Origin: Pseudomonas sp. M30-35
Lineage (GTDB): Bacteria; Pseudomonadota; Gammaproteobacteria; Pseudomonadales; Pseudomonadaceae
DNA: 64,000 nt
Reading direction: 5' to 3'
Assembly: GCF_002163625.1 (NCBI RefSeq)
Contig: NZ_CP020892.1
Span: 310,001 to 374,000 of the forward strand
Program-made: the position numbers and the translations under genes
In this document: piece by piece, positions 44,201 to 53,269 of the stretch
How the letters are laid out: every line of letters begins with the position of its first letter
Position numbering within the stretch: the first letter of the stretch is position 1
Notes under the pieces: model-generated
What the model saw: the letters and a program-made list of their open reading frames with translations, nothing else
Told to the model about the DNA's origin: nothing
Databases searched by the model: none

Positions 44201-45049
44201 TCATTTGAACTCGACTGGGAAACCGATCGCAGGTGGCGGAAGGTCTACACCGAACCATTGTTTGAACGACGCCGAATAGGTCGGAAACTCAACGCCGGTC
44301 ATGCCTTCATGCAGAACGGTGTTGATGAAGTTCAGCCAGTCCTGATCGCCGCGTTTGACGGCGCACGCATAGGTTTGTGGGCTCCAGGCATAAGCCGGGC
44401 TGCGATAGCGACCGGGGTTCTGTACAATCAGGTATTTCACCGACGACTGATCGGTGGCTGCCGCGTCGGCGCGGCCGGAGTTCACTGCCTGATACATCAG
44501 ATCAACGCTGTCATATTGATCAACCTTGGCCTTGGGCAGCGCCTGATGCACAAGCTCTTCGGCGTATACGTTCTGCAGCACCGCTACGGTAACGTCGTCA
44601 CCGGCAGCTTTCAGGTCGTCGATTTCCTTGTATTTGCTGTTAGCCGGTAACAACAAACCGACACCTTCGCGGTAATACGGCAAGGTGAACGCCACTTGCT
44701 GTGCGCGGCTGGCGGTTACGGTGATGAACTGGCAACTCATGTCGACCTTGTCGGTCAGCAGATTCGGAATCCGCGCATCAGACGACTGCACCACGAATTC
44801 GACTTTGCTCGGGTCGTTGAACAGACCTTTGGCAACCATCCGTGCGATGTCGATATCAAAACCCTGCAATTGGCCATCCGCTCCCTGAAAGTGCCACGGC
44901 GCATTGGTACTGCCCGTGCCCACGATCAGTTTTCCACGGCTCAGCACGCTGTCCAGCTTGCTGTCTGCCGCTTGAGCGACACCCATGACGGAGGCCGAAG
45001 CCGCGAGAAACAAAACACACGCTTTAAATAAAGATGATGGGCGATGCAT
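44201..45049 (-). CDS. Polar amino-acid ABC transporter binding protein
   Basis: Periplasmic binding protein of 282 residues (SBP family 3). Signal peptide about 1-27 (ends AQA). GKLIVGTGSTNAPWHFQGAD, GFDIDIARMVAKGLF and FVVQSSDARIPNLLTDKVD are typical. The ATG at 45047-45049 follows GGAG with eight bases spacing; a GTG three codons upstream is inside that spacing. First gene of the cluster, so its promoter is in 45050-45110. The ligand may be the amino sugar acid used by the downstream enzymes. Confidence 0.92.
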   Translation of the reverse strand: MHRPSSLFKACVLFLAASASVMGVAQAADSKLDSVLSRGKLIVGTGSTNAPWHFQGADGQLQGFDIDIARMVAKGLFNDPSKVEFVVQSSDARIPNLLTDKVDMSCQFITVTASRAQQVAFTLPYYREGVGLLLPANSKYKEIDDLKAAGDDVTVAVLQNVYAEELVHQALPKAKVDQYDSVDLMYQAVNSGRADAAATDQSSVKYLIVQNPGRYRSPAYAWSPQTYACAVKRGDQDWLNFINTVLHEGMTGVEFPTYSASFKQWFGVDLPPPAIGFPVEFK

Positions 45050-45531
45050 AGCAAGCACTCCAAGGTTATGATTGTTCCGCTATAACGGATATAAGTATGT
45101 AACAACGGAATAGACAGCAAGAAGTATGCCGCAGGTTGTGGGCGAAACCCCGTGAGAGATTGAAAAGTGTTTTGAATCAAACGGATGCGTATGAGCGTGA
45201 AGCAGGTGTTACGAAATGGACAGATGGATAAACGCTACCGTTGGCTACAGGTTGTGGGCGGTTGTGTGACATCTCGATGCATTACACGCCAAACGGAGCA
45301 ACAGCATTGCGCAGAGCATCTGTAGTTTTTGGCAGTAGCTCTACCTGCTGGTCTCGTTTAACGTCAGCAGGCCTTCGATAGGCTTTGAAAAGGATATTTC
45401 AGTGAGCTCAAGAGCAGTCATCTCAGTATCAATACCGTGGTCTGTTGGTTTAATTGCTCGGTCGAAGTAGAAAATAACTTACCGGCTAAAACCTGTCGTT
45501 GAGCAGGTTTGTAGCCAGTGTGTTTGGCATA
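45050..45531. other. Intergenic region, promoter of the transporter cluster
   Basis: No gene seen. CAGGTTGTGGGCG occurs twice in direct orientation (45132-45144 and 45248-45260). The palindromic TTGTTCCGCTATAACGGAT area at 45072-45090 (CCGctataaCGG) may be an operator for the transporter cluster. Confidence 0.45.
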
Positions 45532-45539
45532 ATGTTACT

Positions 45540-45567
45540 CACCCTTCACCCTTCACCCTTCACCCTC
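45540..45567 (+). repeat. Heptanucleotide tandem repeat CACCCTT x4
   Basis: Four head-to-tail units, CACCCTT three times then CACCCTC. They lie between an in-frame ATG at 45532 and the probable start at 45607 of the peptidase gene. A 7-base change would shift the frame of any product started upstream. Confidence 0.9.
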
Positions 45568-45606
45568 ATCGTAGCGATGTTATTGATTAAGGAGTTTCCA
45601 GTATTT

Positions 45607-46395
45607 ATGTCTTCTAAACGGAGCCCGGTACTTGCATTTATCATGTCGCTTGCAGTCGCTGGCTGGGGGCAGGTTTACGTCGGTAGAGTCACTCTGGCCC
45701 TGGTTATTGCAGGGATTATGTACGGCGGGATTTTGCTGGCTGGCCTTCTTGGTTTGATCGCGAGCCCAGCAGGAGTTTATGCATTCGCAGGGTTCGTTTT
45801 ACTGATCAAGCTTAGTTCGGCATTTTTAGCTGCTAGCCAGGCTCGTAAAGCAAGCTGTAGCGGGAACTTTCCGAGAATGAGAACTCATGCTCTCTATGTG
45901 GCCGCGCTAATCATAGGTACTCTCACATTAATGTATCCATTGCGATCCAGTTTGCTTGGGTACAAGCTTTACTCCATTCCCTTTGGCTCGATGATTCCTG
46001 CACTGCAACTCGGGGACTACATTGTCACGGATACTAGATACGACACGCCAAACGTCGGAGACATTGTTGTCTATCGGTACAGAGGCACAAGTTCAGTTAA
46101 GCGAATTGCGGCGGTAGGTGGGGATACATTGTCTATCGTGGATGGTGAAGTACTGAACAATGAGCGTAATTTGGGGCTTTTTTTCGCGCCACCTGCTCGA
46201 GTGTCTATGGAATACTCGCTTACCCTCGCTCCGGTTAAAGTCAAACCGAACCATGTATATTTATTGGGTGATAATCGAGACTCCAGCACCGATAGCCGTT
46301 TTATTGGGCAGATTTCGACTGACGATATCAGCGGCAAGGTCACTGGAGTATGGCTGTCAAAAGAGCGGGCTAGGGTTGGTACGACCTTCGATTAA
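45607..46395 (+). CDS. Signal peptidase I-like protein with N-terminal TM2-like segment
   Basis: Protein of 262 residues. Residues 1-75 hold two or three membrane spans starting with LAFIMSLAVAGWGQVYVGR, a GWGQ-Y-G pattern like that of TM2-type small membrane proteins. A further span (95-110) precedes the S26 peptidase domain: Ser128 in SIPFGSMIPALQLGD, Lys165 in SSVKRIAAVGGD, and LLGDNRDSSTDSRFIG. It is not the housekeeping LepB, which has two spans and different context. The ATG at 45607 follows AAGGAG at 12 bases. In-frame upstream starts at 45532 (ATG) or 45499 (TTG) would pass through the heptamer repeat. Confidence 0.85.
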   Translation: MSSKRSPVLAFIMSLAVAGWGQVYVGRVTLALVIAGIMYGGILLAGLLGLIASPAGVYAFAGFVLLIKLSSAFLAASQARKASCSGNFPRMRTHALYVAALIIGTLTLMYPLRSSLLGYKLYSIPFGSMIPALQLGDYIVTDTRYDTPNVGDIVVYRYRGTSSVKRIAAVGGDTLSIVDGEVLNNERNLGLFFAPPARVSMEYSLTLAPVKVKPNHVYLLGDNRDSSTDSRFIGQISTDDISGKVTGVWLSKERARVGTTFD

Positions 46396-46802
46396 TGCCT
46401 GAGGCTGCCACGGTAAAGTGGGGCACAGACAAGACAATATTGTTGCCTCTGGCCTGCTGCAATCTGAGAATCATCTAGCACGCACCCCACCTCACGTAGG
46501 TGGCGCAAAATTCAAGGCGCGACCATTGTCTTTGGTTCTAAGGGGACATTGATGGCATTCTGCGAACAATTAGGAACAGGCCACGATTCTGAAGTAACCA
46601 ATTGTTCACTCTTGGTCAGTTTCTACTTGTCGGGATAGCCACTGAATGACCACAAGTGAACGCTATACGCATCACTCACCCCGCCGAGCATAAAGGCTAC
46701 ACATTTTTGGGTTGGGCGGTCCCATGCAAGTGATGCCGGTGGGCGTTACAATGGGGCCAGCGCCGATTTCCCTGATCGGGCACGCCCGGAGCTAGCTTCT
46801 CG
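46396..46802. other. Intergenic region before the GNAT gene
   Basis: No gene seen in about 400 bases. Contains ACCCCACCTCACGTAGGTGGCGC (dyad CCACCT/AGGTGG near 46487-46503) and the leader of the GNAT gene. Confidence 0.5.
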
Positions 46803-47492
46803 ATGTTCACCCTTGTCCACCTGGAAACATCGCCGCCTGAGTCCCTGAATTCGCAGGTGCTACAAATGGTGGTGGACTACTTCAGCGATATCAGCCCGGT
46901 GTCGTTGACGCCAAGCAATCCGCTCTATCAGTTGTACCAGTACGTGATTGGCTACGAGGTGCATATGTATCTGCAAGCCATGAGCAGTGCTGCGGATAGC
47001 GCCCCGAGATTGATCTTGGCTCTGGATAATGAAGACCCCTCGTTGGTGTTGGGTTTTGCCCTGTATTTGCCGAGCCAGGATGATGCCGAGGCTTGCACGC
47101 TGGCCTACATGGCAGTTCAGGCCAGCCACCGCCGACGTGGTATTGCCAAGGCCATGTTGCAGCAATTGCTTGAGCATCGTCCCCATGCGGAGCTGGCCTG
47201 CGTGGCGAGCAAGGTGCCAACCTTCGAAGCCATGGGGTTTCAGGTCGTGGCAGCGCAGGGGCCACACGTGGTGCTAAGCACTCGAAATTATCGTTCGGGT
47301 GGAATGGTGGCGGTGCAGGATCTGGCCCCGATTTTTCAGTCCAAGGAAGTGCGGCAGATTCACGCTTATCTAGTACAGCAGCATGGCAAGAAAGCCATGA
47401 GCGATGCCGAAAGCAAGCGCGACCGCCTGCTCGACCAGATGACCCATCAGGCTCAGGCATTGGTCAAAGAGCGCTTCCCTACGATTCACTGA
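46803..47492 (+). CDS. GNAT-family N-acetyltransferase
   Basis: Protein of 229 residues. Acetyl-CoA binding motif A is AYMAVQASHRRRGIAKAMLQQLLE (R-R-x-x-G-I-A), followed by FEAMGFQVVAAQGPHVVLS. The C-terminal about 70 residues, Lys/Glu-rich, are outside the GNAT fold and of unknown role. Substrate unknown. Monocistronic; a LysR gene follows after 83 bases. Confidence 0.88.
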   Translation: MFTLVHLETSPPESLNSQVLQMVVDYFSDISPVSLTPSNPLYQLYQYVIGYEVHMYLQAMSSAADSAPRLILALDNEDPSLVLGFALYLPSQDDAEACTLAYMAVQASHRRRGIAKAMLQQLLEHRPHAELACVASKVPTFEAMGFQVVAAQGPHVVLSTRNYRSGGMVAVQDLAPIFQSKEVRQIHAYLVQQHGKKAMSDAESKRDRLLDQMTHQAQALVKERFPTIH

Positions 47493-47575
47493 TGACAGTT
47501 CCGGCAACTACCTGCCGAAAGCCGCCTCCTGTATAAATTCGTGGTCTGCTCCCCCGGTTACCTTAGGAGAAAGCG

Positions 47576-48532
47576 ATGCGCAAAATACCTCCATTGAACT
47601 CCGTGCGTGCATTTGAAGCAGTAGCGCGTCATCAGAGTTTTTCTGCTGCTGCCAACGAGCTTTCTGTGACGGTTGCGGCGGTCAGTCATCAAGTTCGGCA
47701 ACTTGAAGACGGCTTGGGGCAAAAGCTCTTGGAGCGAGGCCGGACGGCAAGTCTCACACCGGCAGGCAAGGCGATTTATCCGTTGTTACGCGACGGCTTT
47801 GATCAGATTGCCCAAGCCTTTGCCTTACTCGTAGCGCCACAAGCCGGTGACGCGATTCAGGTGTCCACCACACGTGCATTTGCGGAGCGCTGGCTTATGC
47901 CGCGTCTGGCGAAGTTCAACGCGCTTTATCCCAACCTTGTGGTGTCTATTCATGCGTCGGAAAAGATCGTGGATGTGCGTGCCGGGACAGCAGACCTGGC
48001 TATTCGCTATGGGCCGGTCGACGCCGATGTGCGGGGCCCCGTGTTGTTTGTGGATAAGTACATCGCTGTAGCGCACAACAGCATCTGTCCTGCCGATCGA
48101 AATGCCCGGATTGACGATTTTCACAACCGTTCGCTGCTGGCGTTCAAATGGAAGAATCAGGCGCTGGATGTGCCGTTGTGGTCGGCTTGGCTGGCTCAAG
48201 TTGAACACGATACCTCGCGAGAGTTGCGCACCTCTTGGTACAGCGAGGAAACGCTGGCATTACACGCTGTCGAGCAGGGATTGGGCCCGTTGCTATGCAG
48301 CGACGTATTGGTTGACGATGGGTTGCGCTCTGGGCAGATGCGTAGAGTGGAAGGGCCGAGCTTGCCGGGCTTCACTTACCACCTGATCGAAGGCACAGGC
48401 TCTGCCCCACACAGCAGTCTTTCATTGTTTAGAGATTGGCTGCTGAGTGAGGCGGCCTCATTCAGGGAGAGCGCTCTGAATGAGGCGCAAGAGCCGAGCG
48501 GCGACACGGGCACTTACGCTGGCGAAAGCTGA
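47576..48532 (+). CDS. LysR-family regulator, GcvA-like
   Basis: Regulator of 318 residues. N-terminal PPLNSVRAFEAVARHQSFSA and the recognition helix SVTVAAVSHQVRQLEDGLG are of the GcvA/AmpR subgroup. Effector domain contains STTRAFAERWLMPRLAKF and DLAIRYGPVDADV. AGGAGAAAGCG precedes the ATG. Its 3' end overlaps the azoR 3' end by 19 bases on the opposite strand. It may control azoR, but sits downstream of it, so this is only suggestive. Confidence 0.92.
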   Translation: MRKIPPLNSVRAFEAVARHQSFSAAANELSVTVAAVSHQVRQLEDGLGQKLLERGRTASLTPAGKAIYPLLRDGFDQIAQAFALLVAPQAGDAIQVSTTRAFAERWLMPRLAKFNALYPNLVVSIHASEKIVDVRAGTADLAIRYGPVDADVRGPVLFVDKYIAVAHNSICPADRNARIDDFHNRSLLAFKWKNQALDVPLWSAWLAQVEHDTSRELRTSWYSEETLALHAVEQGLGPLLCSDVLVDDGLRSGQMRRVEGPSLPGFTYHLIEGTGSAPHSSLSLFRDWLLSEAASFRESALNEAQEPSGDTGTYAGES

Positions 48533-49182
48533 GGTTTTTTCGCACCAGCCAGTTGCTTTACCAGGTTCGGGACGGTGTCGAAAGCATCTGCGATGGAGGC
48601 TTCATGTCGAGCGTCGCCAAACTCTTGATAATCGATGGAAATGGTATGGGTTTCATTCACCCCCAAGTAGTGCGCGCAAGTCTGGATATGAGTATCTAGG
48701 TGATTCATGGATTCGCGAATGCCTCCGGGGCCAAATCCGAATTCACCACGGGAAGACAGAGTGACCAGTTTCTTGCCATCCATAATCGGTTCCAGAGGGT
48801 AATCGCCACGGCCCAAATCAAAGCTGAATGTCTTGCCGATACGAATCACATTGTCGAACCAGGATTTGAGTTGAGCCGGCATGCCGTAGTTGTACATCGG
48901 AGTGCCGAGAACGATGACATCGGCGCGGTTCAGTTCCTCGATCAACTCATCGGAGAGGCGCAGCGCCTCGCGCTTTTCGGCAGTCATATGCGCTTGTGGC
49001 GTAAACACCGCTGCAATCCACTCCTCTGTTATGAATGGCGGTGGGTTGCGTCCAATGTCACGAACAATAACCTTTGTGTTGCCATCCTGTTCAACCCAAG
49101 CATCGACAAAAGCTTGCGAGAGTTTACGGCTTAGGGAGCGTTCGGATCGTACGCTGGCATCAATGTGCAAAAGAGTAGTCAT
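48514..49182 (-). CDS. azoR: FMN-dependent NADH-azoreductase AzoR
   Basis: Flavodoxin-like quinone/azo reductase of 222 residues. LLHIDASVRSERSLSRKLS forms the FMN phosphate loop; VLGTPMYNYGMPAQLKSWFD and SSRGEFGFGPGG contact FMN. Two-electron reduction of quinones and azo compounds protects against thiol and quinone stress. The 472-base region upstream carries a cluster of inverted repeats that look like operators. Confidence 0.93.
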   Translation of the reverse strand: MTTLLHIDASVRSERSLSRKLSQAFVDAWVEQDGNTKVIVRDIGRNPPPFITEEWIAAVFTPQAHMTAEKREALRLSDELIEELNRADVIVLGTPMYNYGMPAQLKSWFDNVIRIGKTFSFDLGRGDYPLEPIMDGKKLVTLSSRGEFGFGPGGIRESMNHLDTHIQTCAHYLGVNETHTISIDYQEFGDARHEASIADAFDTVPNLVKQLAGAKKPQLSPA

Positions 49183-49654
49183 GGGTTAGGTCCTGTTTAG
49201 TCTGAGATTGAATTACCTCAAGGCGTAAACAAGTTGGCCATAACTTTCGGCGGTCTGCCTATTGAGTTTTATTGGAGCTGAGTTAAATAAAACTCAACCG
49301 TTAAGTTTTATCTGTTTCGCTGGATTGAGACCCTTGTTGTTTCAAGTTTTTAGTGGTCTGACTGACGTTTATAGTTTGCCAGGTTGAGTAAAACTTAACG
49401 GACTGTATTTCATAAAGTGTTGTTTGATTTTTATAAGTTCTAGAACGCTGGCTCTTGATTGCCTTAGTGACGTTGAACTCTCTAAAAATAGAGACGGGCC
49501 CGGTGTTTCCAGGAAATTGACCTGGCATGGCGCGGGTTGGTAGGTGGGCGACGTTTGCAGCCAATCGGGGTTTTGTAGGGGTTATAGGATTTTTCATAGC
49601 TAGGACAACCAATTTAACAGCCCTGTCTTAGCCGCTTTGCAGAGGACACAAGCC
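49183..49654. promoter_or_regulatory. azoR/flavin reductase divergent region with nested inverted repeats
   Basis: TTGAGTTTTATT (49262-49273) pairs perfectly with AATAAAACTCAA (49286-49297), and CCGTTAAGTTTTA (49298-49310) with TAAAACTTAACGG (49389-49401). The four arms are variants of one TTRAGTTTTA unit. A good candidate for multi-site operator DNA controlling azoR and perhaps the flavin reductase gene. No gene is seen. Confidence 0.6.
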
Positions 49655-50191
49655 ATGACCCTGAACGCTTTGTCATTCAATGCTGTTGCACCTGAGGCCG
49701 CAGCTGTCGACTTTATTGCTGCGATGGGCAAGTGCGTCAGCGGCGTCACGGTTGTGACAACTGACGGACCCGGCGGACGTTTTGGTTTAACGGTGAGCGC
49801 CATGAGCTCGGTTTCTGCAGAGCCTCCGCTGTTATTGGTGTGCATCAATCGCAATAATCTGGCCTGCTCAGCAATTGATCGTAACGGCTGTTTTGCAGTT
49901 AACGTGCTGACAGGCGCGCAGCAACAAATCGCCCAAGTGTTTGCCGGTCAATTGCCTGTTGCTGGAGGCGATCGCTTTGCCTGCGCAAGCTGGATGGAGC
50001 AACACACTGGTGCTCCCGTTCTGGGTCAGGCTCTAGCCAGTTTTGACTGCTACCTCGAGCAGCAGATCAACCTCGGCAGCCATGCTGTATTTGTCGGGCG
50101 TGTGGCGCAGGCTCAATCTGCCGAAGGCAGTGCTTTGGCCTACTCGCAGCGTATTTTTGGCACCTTGAATGCGGATGCCAATGCCAAGTGA
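49655..50191 (+). CDS. Flavin reductase-like FMN-binding protein
   Basis: Protein of 178 residues of the flavin reductase (HpaC/RutF-like) family: FIAAMGKCVSGVTVVTTDGP, FGLTVSAMSSVSAEPPLLLVC and FAVNVLTGAQQQIAQVFAG. Uses NAD(P)H to supply reduced FMN to a monooxygenase partner. The ATG at 49655 follows AGAGGACA; an upstream TTG in frame is weaker. No oxygenase is adjacent; divergent from azoR. Confidence 0.9.
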   Translation: MTLNALSFNAVAPEAAAVDFIAAMGKCVSGVTVVTTDGPGGRFGLTVSAMSSVSAEPPLLLVCINRNNLACSAIDRNGCFAVNVLTGAQQQIAQVFAGQLPVAGGDRFACASWMEQHTGAPVLGQALASFDCYLEQQINLGSHAVFVGRVAQAQSAEGSALAYSQRIFGTLNADANAK

Positions 50192-50217
50192 GAGCTGATT
50201 AATCATTACCCATAAAT

Positions 50218-50237
50218 AGCCCCGCAGTGGCGGGGCT
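50218..50237. terminator. GC-rich hairpin after the flavin reductase gene
   Basis: GCCCCGC AGTG GCGGGGC, 7-bp stem between convergent genes, no clear T-run on either side. Confidence 0.6.
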
Positions 50238-50296
50238 TGGTAATGAACTTGGCCGTTACGCATCGATGCAACGGCGTTCAATCGCAGGTGACGGCT

Positions 50297-50737
50297 CTAG
50301 TTTTGGGTCACGTACTTAAGCAGTTCAACCACTTGTTCCGGGGTTTGTGCCCAGGCCATTGCGGCGGCGTCGACTTCTTTCAGTGGGTGAATGATGTCGT
50401 CAGCGTGCAGAGTTATATAGGGTTTGCCCAGTGCGGCGCAGAAGCCTGCATCAAAGGCTGCATTCCATTGTTTGTATTTGTCGCCAAAACGGATGATCGC
50501 CACGTCGCACTGCTCAAGCAATGTCTTGGTGCGGATCGCGTTGACCTTGGATGATTTGTGGTCGCGCCAAAAGCTTTCAGCTTCAGCGCCGAGTACATCA
50601 CCCGCAGCGTCGCTGCTTTCATGGTCGGTATTGGCCGAGGTGAATTTAATGTCGAGCTGTGCTTGGGCGGCGCCGTTGATGATGCGCTCACGCCAGTCGG
50701 TATGAATCTCGCCGGATAAGTAGATAGTCCAAGTCAT
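50297..50737 (-). CDS. YtoQ family protein
   Basis: Protein of 146 residues. MTWTIYLSGEIHTDWRERI, SANTDHESSDAAGDVLG and DVAIIRFGDKYKQWNAAFDAG match the YtoQ family, related in fold to nucleoside 2-deoxyribosyltransferases and TIR-like proteins. Activity unknown. No neighbours in the same operon. Confidence 0.88.
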   Translation of the reverse strand: MTWTIYLSGEIHTDWRERIINGAAQAQLDIKFTSANTDHESSDAAGDVLGAEAESFWRDHKSSKVNAIRTKTLLEQCDVAIIRFGDKYKQWNAAFDAGFCAALGKPYITLHADDIIHPLKEVDAAAMAWAQTPEQVVELLKYVTQN

Positions 50738-50810
50738 CAGAACCTCAATGCTTTGTTAAAGACGACCACTATACCAAGCATGGCGCGCCGATGACGGCGC
50801 GCCAGTTGGA

Positions 50811-53192
50811 TCAGCGTGCAGGATTGAAGGTCAGTGTGCTGCGGGTATGCGCTGCAACATCGCTGTCGCTCAGGTGCATGGGCAGGTAAACGCCTTGCAT
50901 ATAGCGCTCGGCTTGGTCGCTGTAATGGCTGTCGAAAGGTGTACCGCTTTGCCCAACCGGGTTGATGCCCAGCGCAGTGCTGGCATCGGCCAGGTCGACC
51001 AAGCGTCGGGTTGACGGCCCATAAACCACTGACCATGGTGCCGGGCTTACACGGTGTGACAGGTTGTTCGGCGTTTCATGGCCGCCTGGCGCTGCAAATG
51101 GGCCGACATTGAAGATGCGATCCAGAGGCTTTTTCTGGCCCAGTAGGTGGTTGTGAGTCAGGGTATGTGCAGTGCCCCATTGCCAGTTTTTCGGGTCGTC
51201 GCCCAAGGTTTGCTTGAGGTGGGCAATACTCGCTTGCCAAGCCACTTTGACTGTTTGCGCACGGTCTTCGACGGCCTCGGTGCTGCGGTTATCCCACCAC
51301 GGTGAGTTAGCGTCAGCAGTCAGGCGGGGCAGCGCCACATCCAGTACGCGGGTGGTGAGCAAGTTGTCGAAAAATGCACCTTGCAACTCATCGCTCATCG
51401 CTTGCTTGGTTAATTCATATACAAGCTGGTTGAACAAAGTTGGCGCGGTTGCGTCGACTGTGTGGTCGCCGTTCCAAGTTACCAATTGTTCAAGCAGTGC
51501 ACGTTCCTGGTCGTCAGTGGCTGCATTGCGCAGATCATCGATGATCGGGGCCAGCAAGCGTGGTGCGTAGCCTGTACCGGGGTCAAGTTGCAGTGCCTGG
51601 CTATTTTCCAGATCCCACTTCACCGAGTTGTCCGCTAAGCGTTGATTTAAACGCTGACCGCGATCCGGCAAGTTGTAGTAACCGGGGATTTCTATACCTG
51701 TGGGGGAAACGGTCTGAAAGTTAGCGGAGATGATATAGCCACGCTGCGGGTTTTCTTCCTGCGGGTTATCGCTGAATGGGTAATAGCCGAGCTTGTCAGC
51801 CTCTTCCGTGGAGCCATCGAGAATAAAGCTCGGGTTGACGCCAGCAGGGCGACGCGGCAGTTTGGCCGCCGCCCACCAGCCGATATCCCCTTTGGCGTTG
51901 GCCCAGATCACGTTAAGGCCCGGTGATTCGATTTTCTCTGATGCTGTGCGTGCTTTCTCAAGCGTGTCGGCGCGGTTGAGCTGGTAAAAGCCTTCGAGAA
52001 TCGGGTTGTCGGTTTCCAGAAACGCCCACCACATGGCGATAGGTGTTTTGCCTGCGGACTCGCCCAATGCGTCGTTGATGATGGGGCCATGCGGGGAGCG
52101 GCGCAGGGTCAGAGTGACCGGCTCGGCATCTTTGACCGCAATGGTTTCGGTGCGGCTTTGTAGGTCTGTCCACTGGCCCTGGTACCAAACCTGATTAGGG
52201 TTTTGCGGGTTAACTTTTTCGGCGATCAGGTCGAGGTCGTCGTTCTGGAACATGGTGATGCTCCAGGCGAAATCCTTGTTGTGGCCCAAGGATGCAACCG
52301 GGTTGAGCGCCTGATGGTGGCCGTATAAGTCAAAACCGGGGTAGCTCAACTGCGCTTCGTACCACACCGCGGGTACTGAGAAGCGAATATGCGGGTCGCC
52401 CGCCAGCAAGGGTTTACCGCTGGCCGTGCGGCTGCCCGATACCGCCCACGCGTTGCTGCCTTCAAATTGTGGCAAACCCGCTTCGGCGAGCGCTTCATGG
52501 CTTAGGCGGGCGATGCTGTTGAGGTCTTTCCAATCATTACTCGCCAGCGGTTGTTGCATAACACCTTGCGGGTGCCAATCGAGATCGAACACCTTGAGGT
52601 AGTCGGCACCCAGTTGGTCACGCACATAGCTCAGCACGGGTTCTGTGCGAAACGCGGCAGCGAAGCTGTAAGCCATGTAACCGGCAACGCTGATAGTGTC
52701 GGCCACAGTGAATGGGCGTTTGTTAATGCCCAGCACATCAAATTCAACCGGCGCCGGATGGTTGTCCTGATACTGGTTGACGCCATCGAGATACGTTTGC
52801 AGCGCTTTGTATGATGCGCTGCTCTGATCCATCGTCTGCACGTATTCATCGGCGTGTTTGCGGATTTCCAGGGTGCGGAACAGACGGTCGGTTTCAACCA
52901 GTTTGCTGCCTAACACCTCTGCCAGCTCTCCGCGCGCCAGGCGGCGCATCAACTCCATCTGAAATAACCGGTCTTGGGCATGAACAAAGCCCAGTGCGCG
53001 GTACATGTCAGTTTCGTTTTCAGCCTTGATATGCGGCACGCCGCGCTCGTCGTAACGCACGCTGACGGGGGCTTTGAGGTGTTGCAGGGCAACGTCCCCC
53101 GTGCGCTGGGGTTGTTTGCTGGTGTAATACCAACCTCCGCCGGCAGCGGCTAGAGCAACAATGACGGCCAGTACAGAGAGCGAGCGCTTCAT
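50811..53192 (-). CDS. hacB: Acyl-homoserine-lactone acylase HacB-like (penicillin acylase family)
   Basis: Ntn hydrolase of 793 residues. Signal/anchor at residues 1-24, small alpha chain, then the beta chain starting at Ser246 in EGSNAWAVSGSR, the autoprocessing site and nucleophile. Later blocks: LAGDPHIRFSVPAVWYE, SLGHNKDFAWSITMFQNDD and the C-terminal HRVSPAPWSVVYGPS. P. aeruginosa HacB (PA0305) has the same length and the same divergent AraC neighbour and degrades long-chain AHL signals; activity here is inferred. Confidence 0.9.
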   Translation of the reverse strand: MKRSLSVLAVIVALAAAGGGWYYTSKQPQRTGDVALQHLKAPVSVRYDERGVPHIKAENETDMYRALGFVHAQDRLFQMELMRRLARGELAEVLGSKLVETDRLFRTLEIRKHADEYVQTMDQSSASYKALQTYLDGVNQYQDNHPAPVEFDVLGINKRPFTVADTISVAGYMAYSFAAAFRTEPVLSYVRDQLGADYLKVFDLDWHPQGVMQQPLASNDWKDLNSIARLSHEALAEAGLPQFEGSNAWAVSGSRTASGKPLLAGDPHIRFSVPAVWYEAQLSYPGFDLYGHHQALNPVASLGHNKDFAWSITMFQNDDLDLIAEKVNPQNPNQVWYQGQWTDLQSRTETIAVKDAEPVTLTLRRSPHGPIINDALGESAGKTPIAMWWAFLETDNPILEGFYQLNRADTLEKARTASEKIESPGLNVIWANAKGDIGWWAAAKLPRRPAGVNPSFILDGSTEEADKLGYYPFSDNPQEENPQRGYIISANFQTVSPTGIEIPGYYNLPDRGQRLNQRLADNSVKWDLENSQALQLDPGTGYAPRLLAPIIDDLRNAATDDQERALLEQLVTWNGDHTVDATAPTLFNQLVYELTKQAMSDELQGAFFDNLLTTRVLDVALPRLTADANSPWWDNRSTEAVEDRAQTVKVAWQASIAHLKQTLGDDPKNWQWGTAHTLTHNHLLGQKKPLDRIFNVGPFAAPGGHETPNNLSHRVSPAPWSVVYGPSTRRLVDLADASTALGINPVGQSGTPFDSHYSDQAERYMQGVYLPMHLSDSDVAAHTRSTLTFNPAR

Positions 53193-53214
53193 TCAATCAT
53201 CCTTATTATTGTCT

Positions 53215-53230
53215 TGCGGTTCAGACCGCA
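53215..53230 (-). other. Small hairpin in the hacB leader
   Basis: TGCGGT TCAG ACCGCA, 6-bp stem in the presumed 5' untranslated region of hacB. Confidence 0.4.
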
Positions 53231-53269
53231 CTTTATGCCTCTATTGTGCGGACTAGGCAGGTCCACGGC

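Noticed and set aside
45540..45567. Heptamer repeat considered as a CRISPR or origin iteron
   Set aside because: Head-to-tail units without spacers, only four copies, no replication gene nearby.
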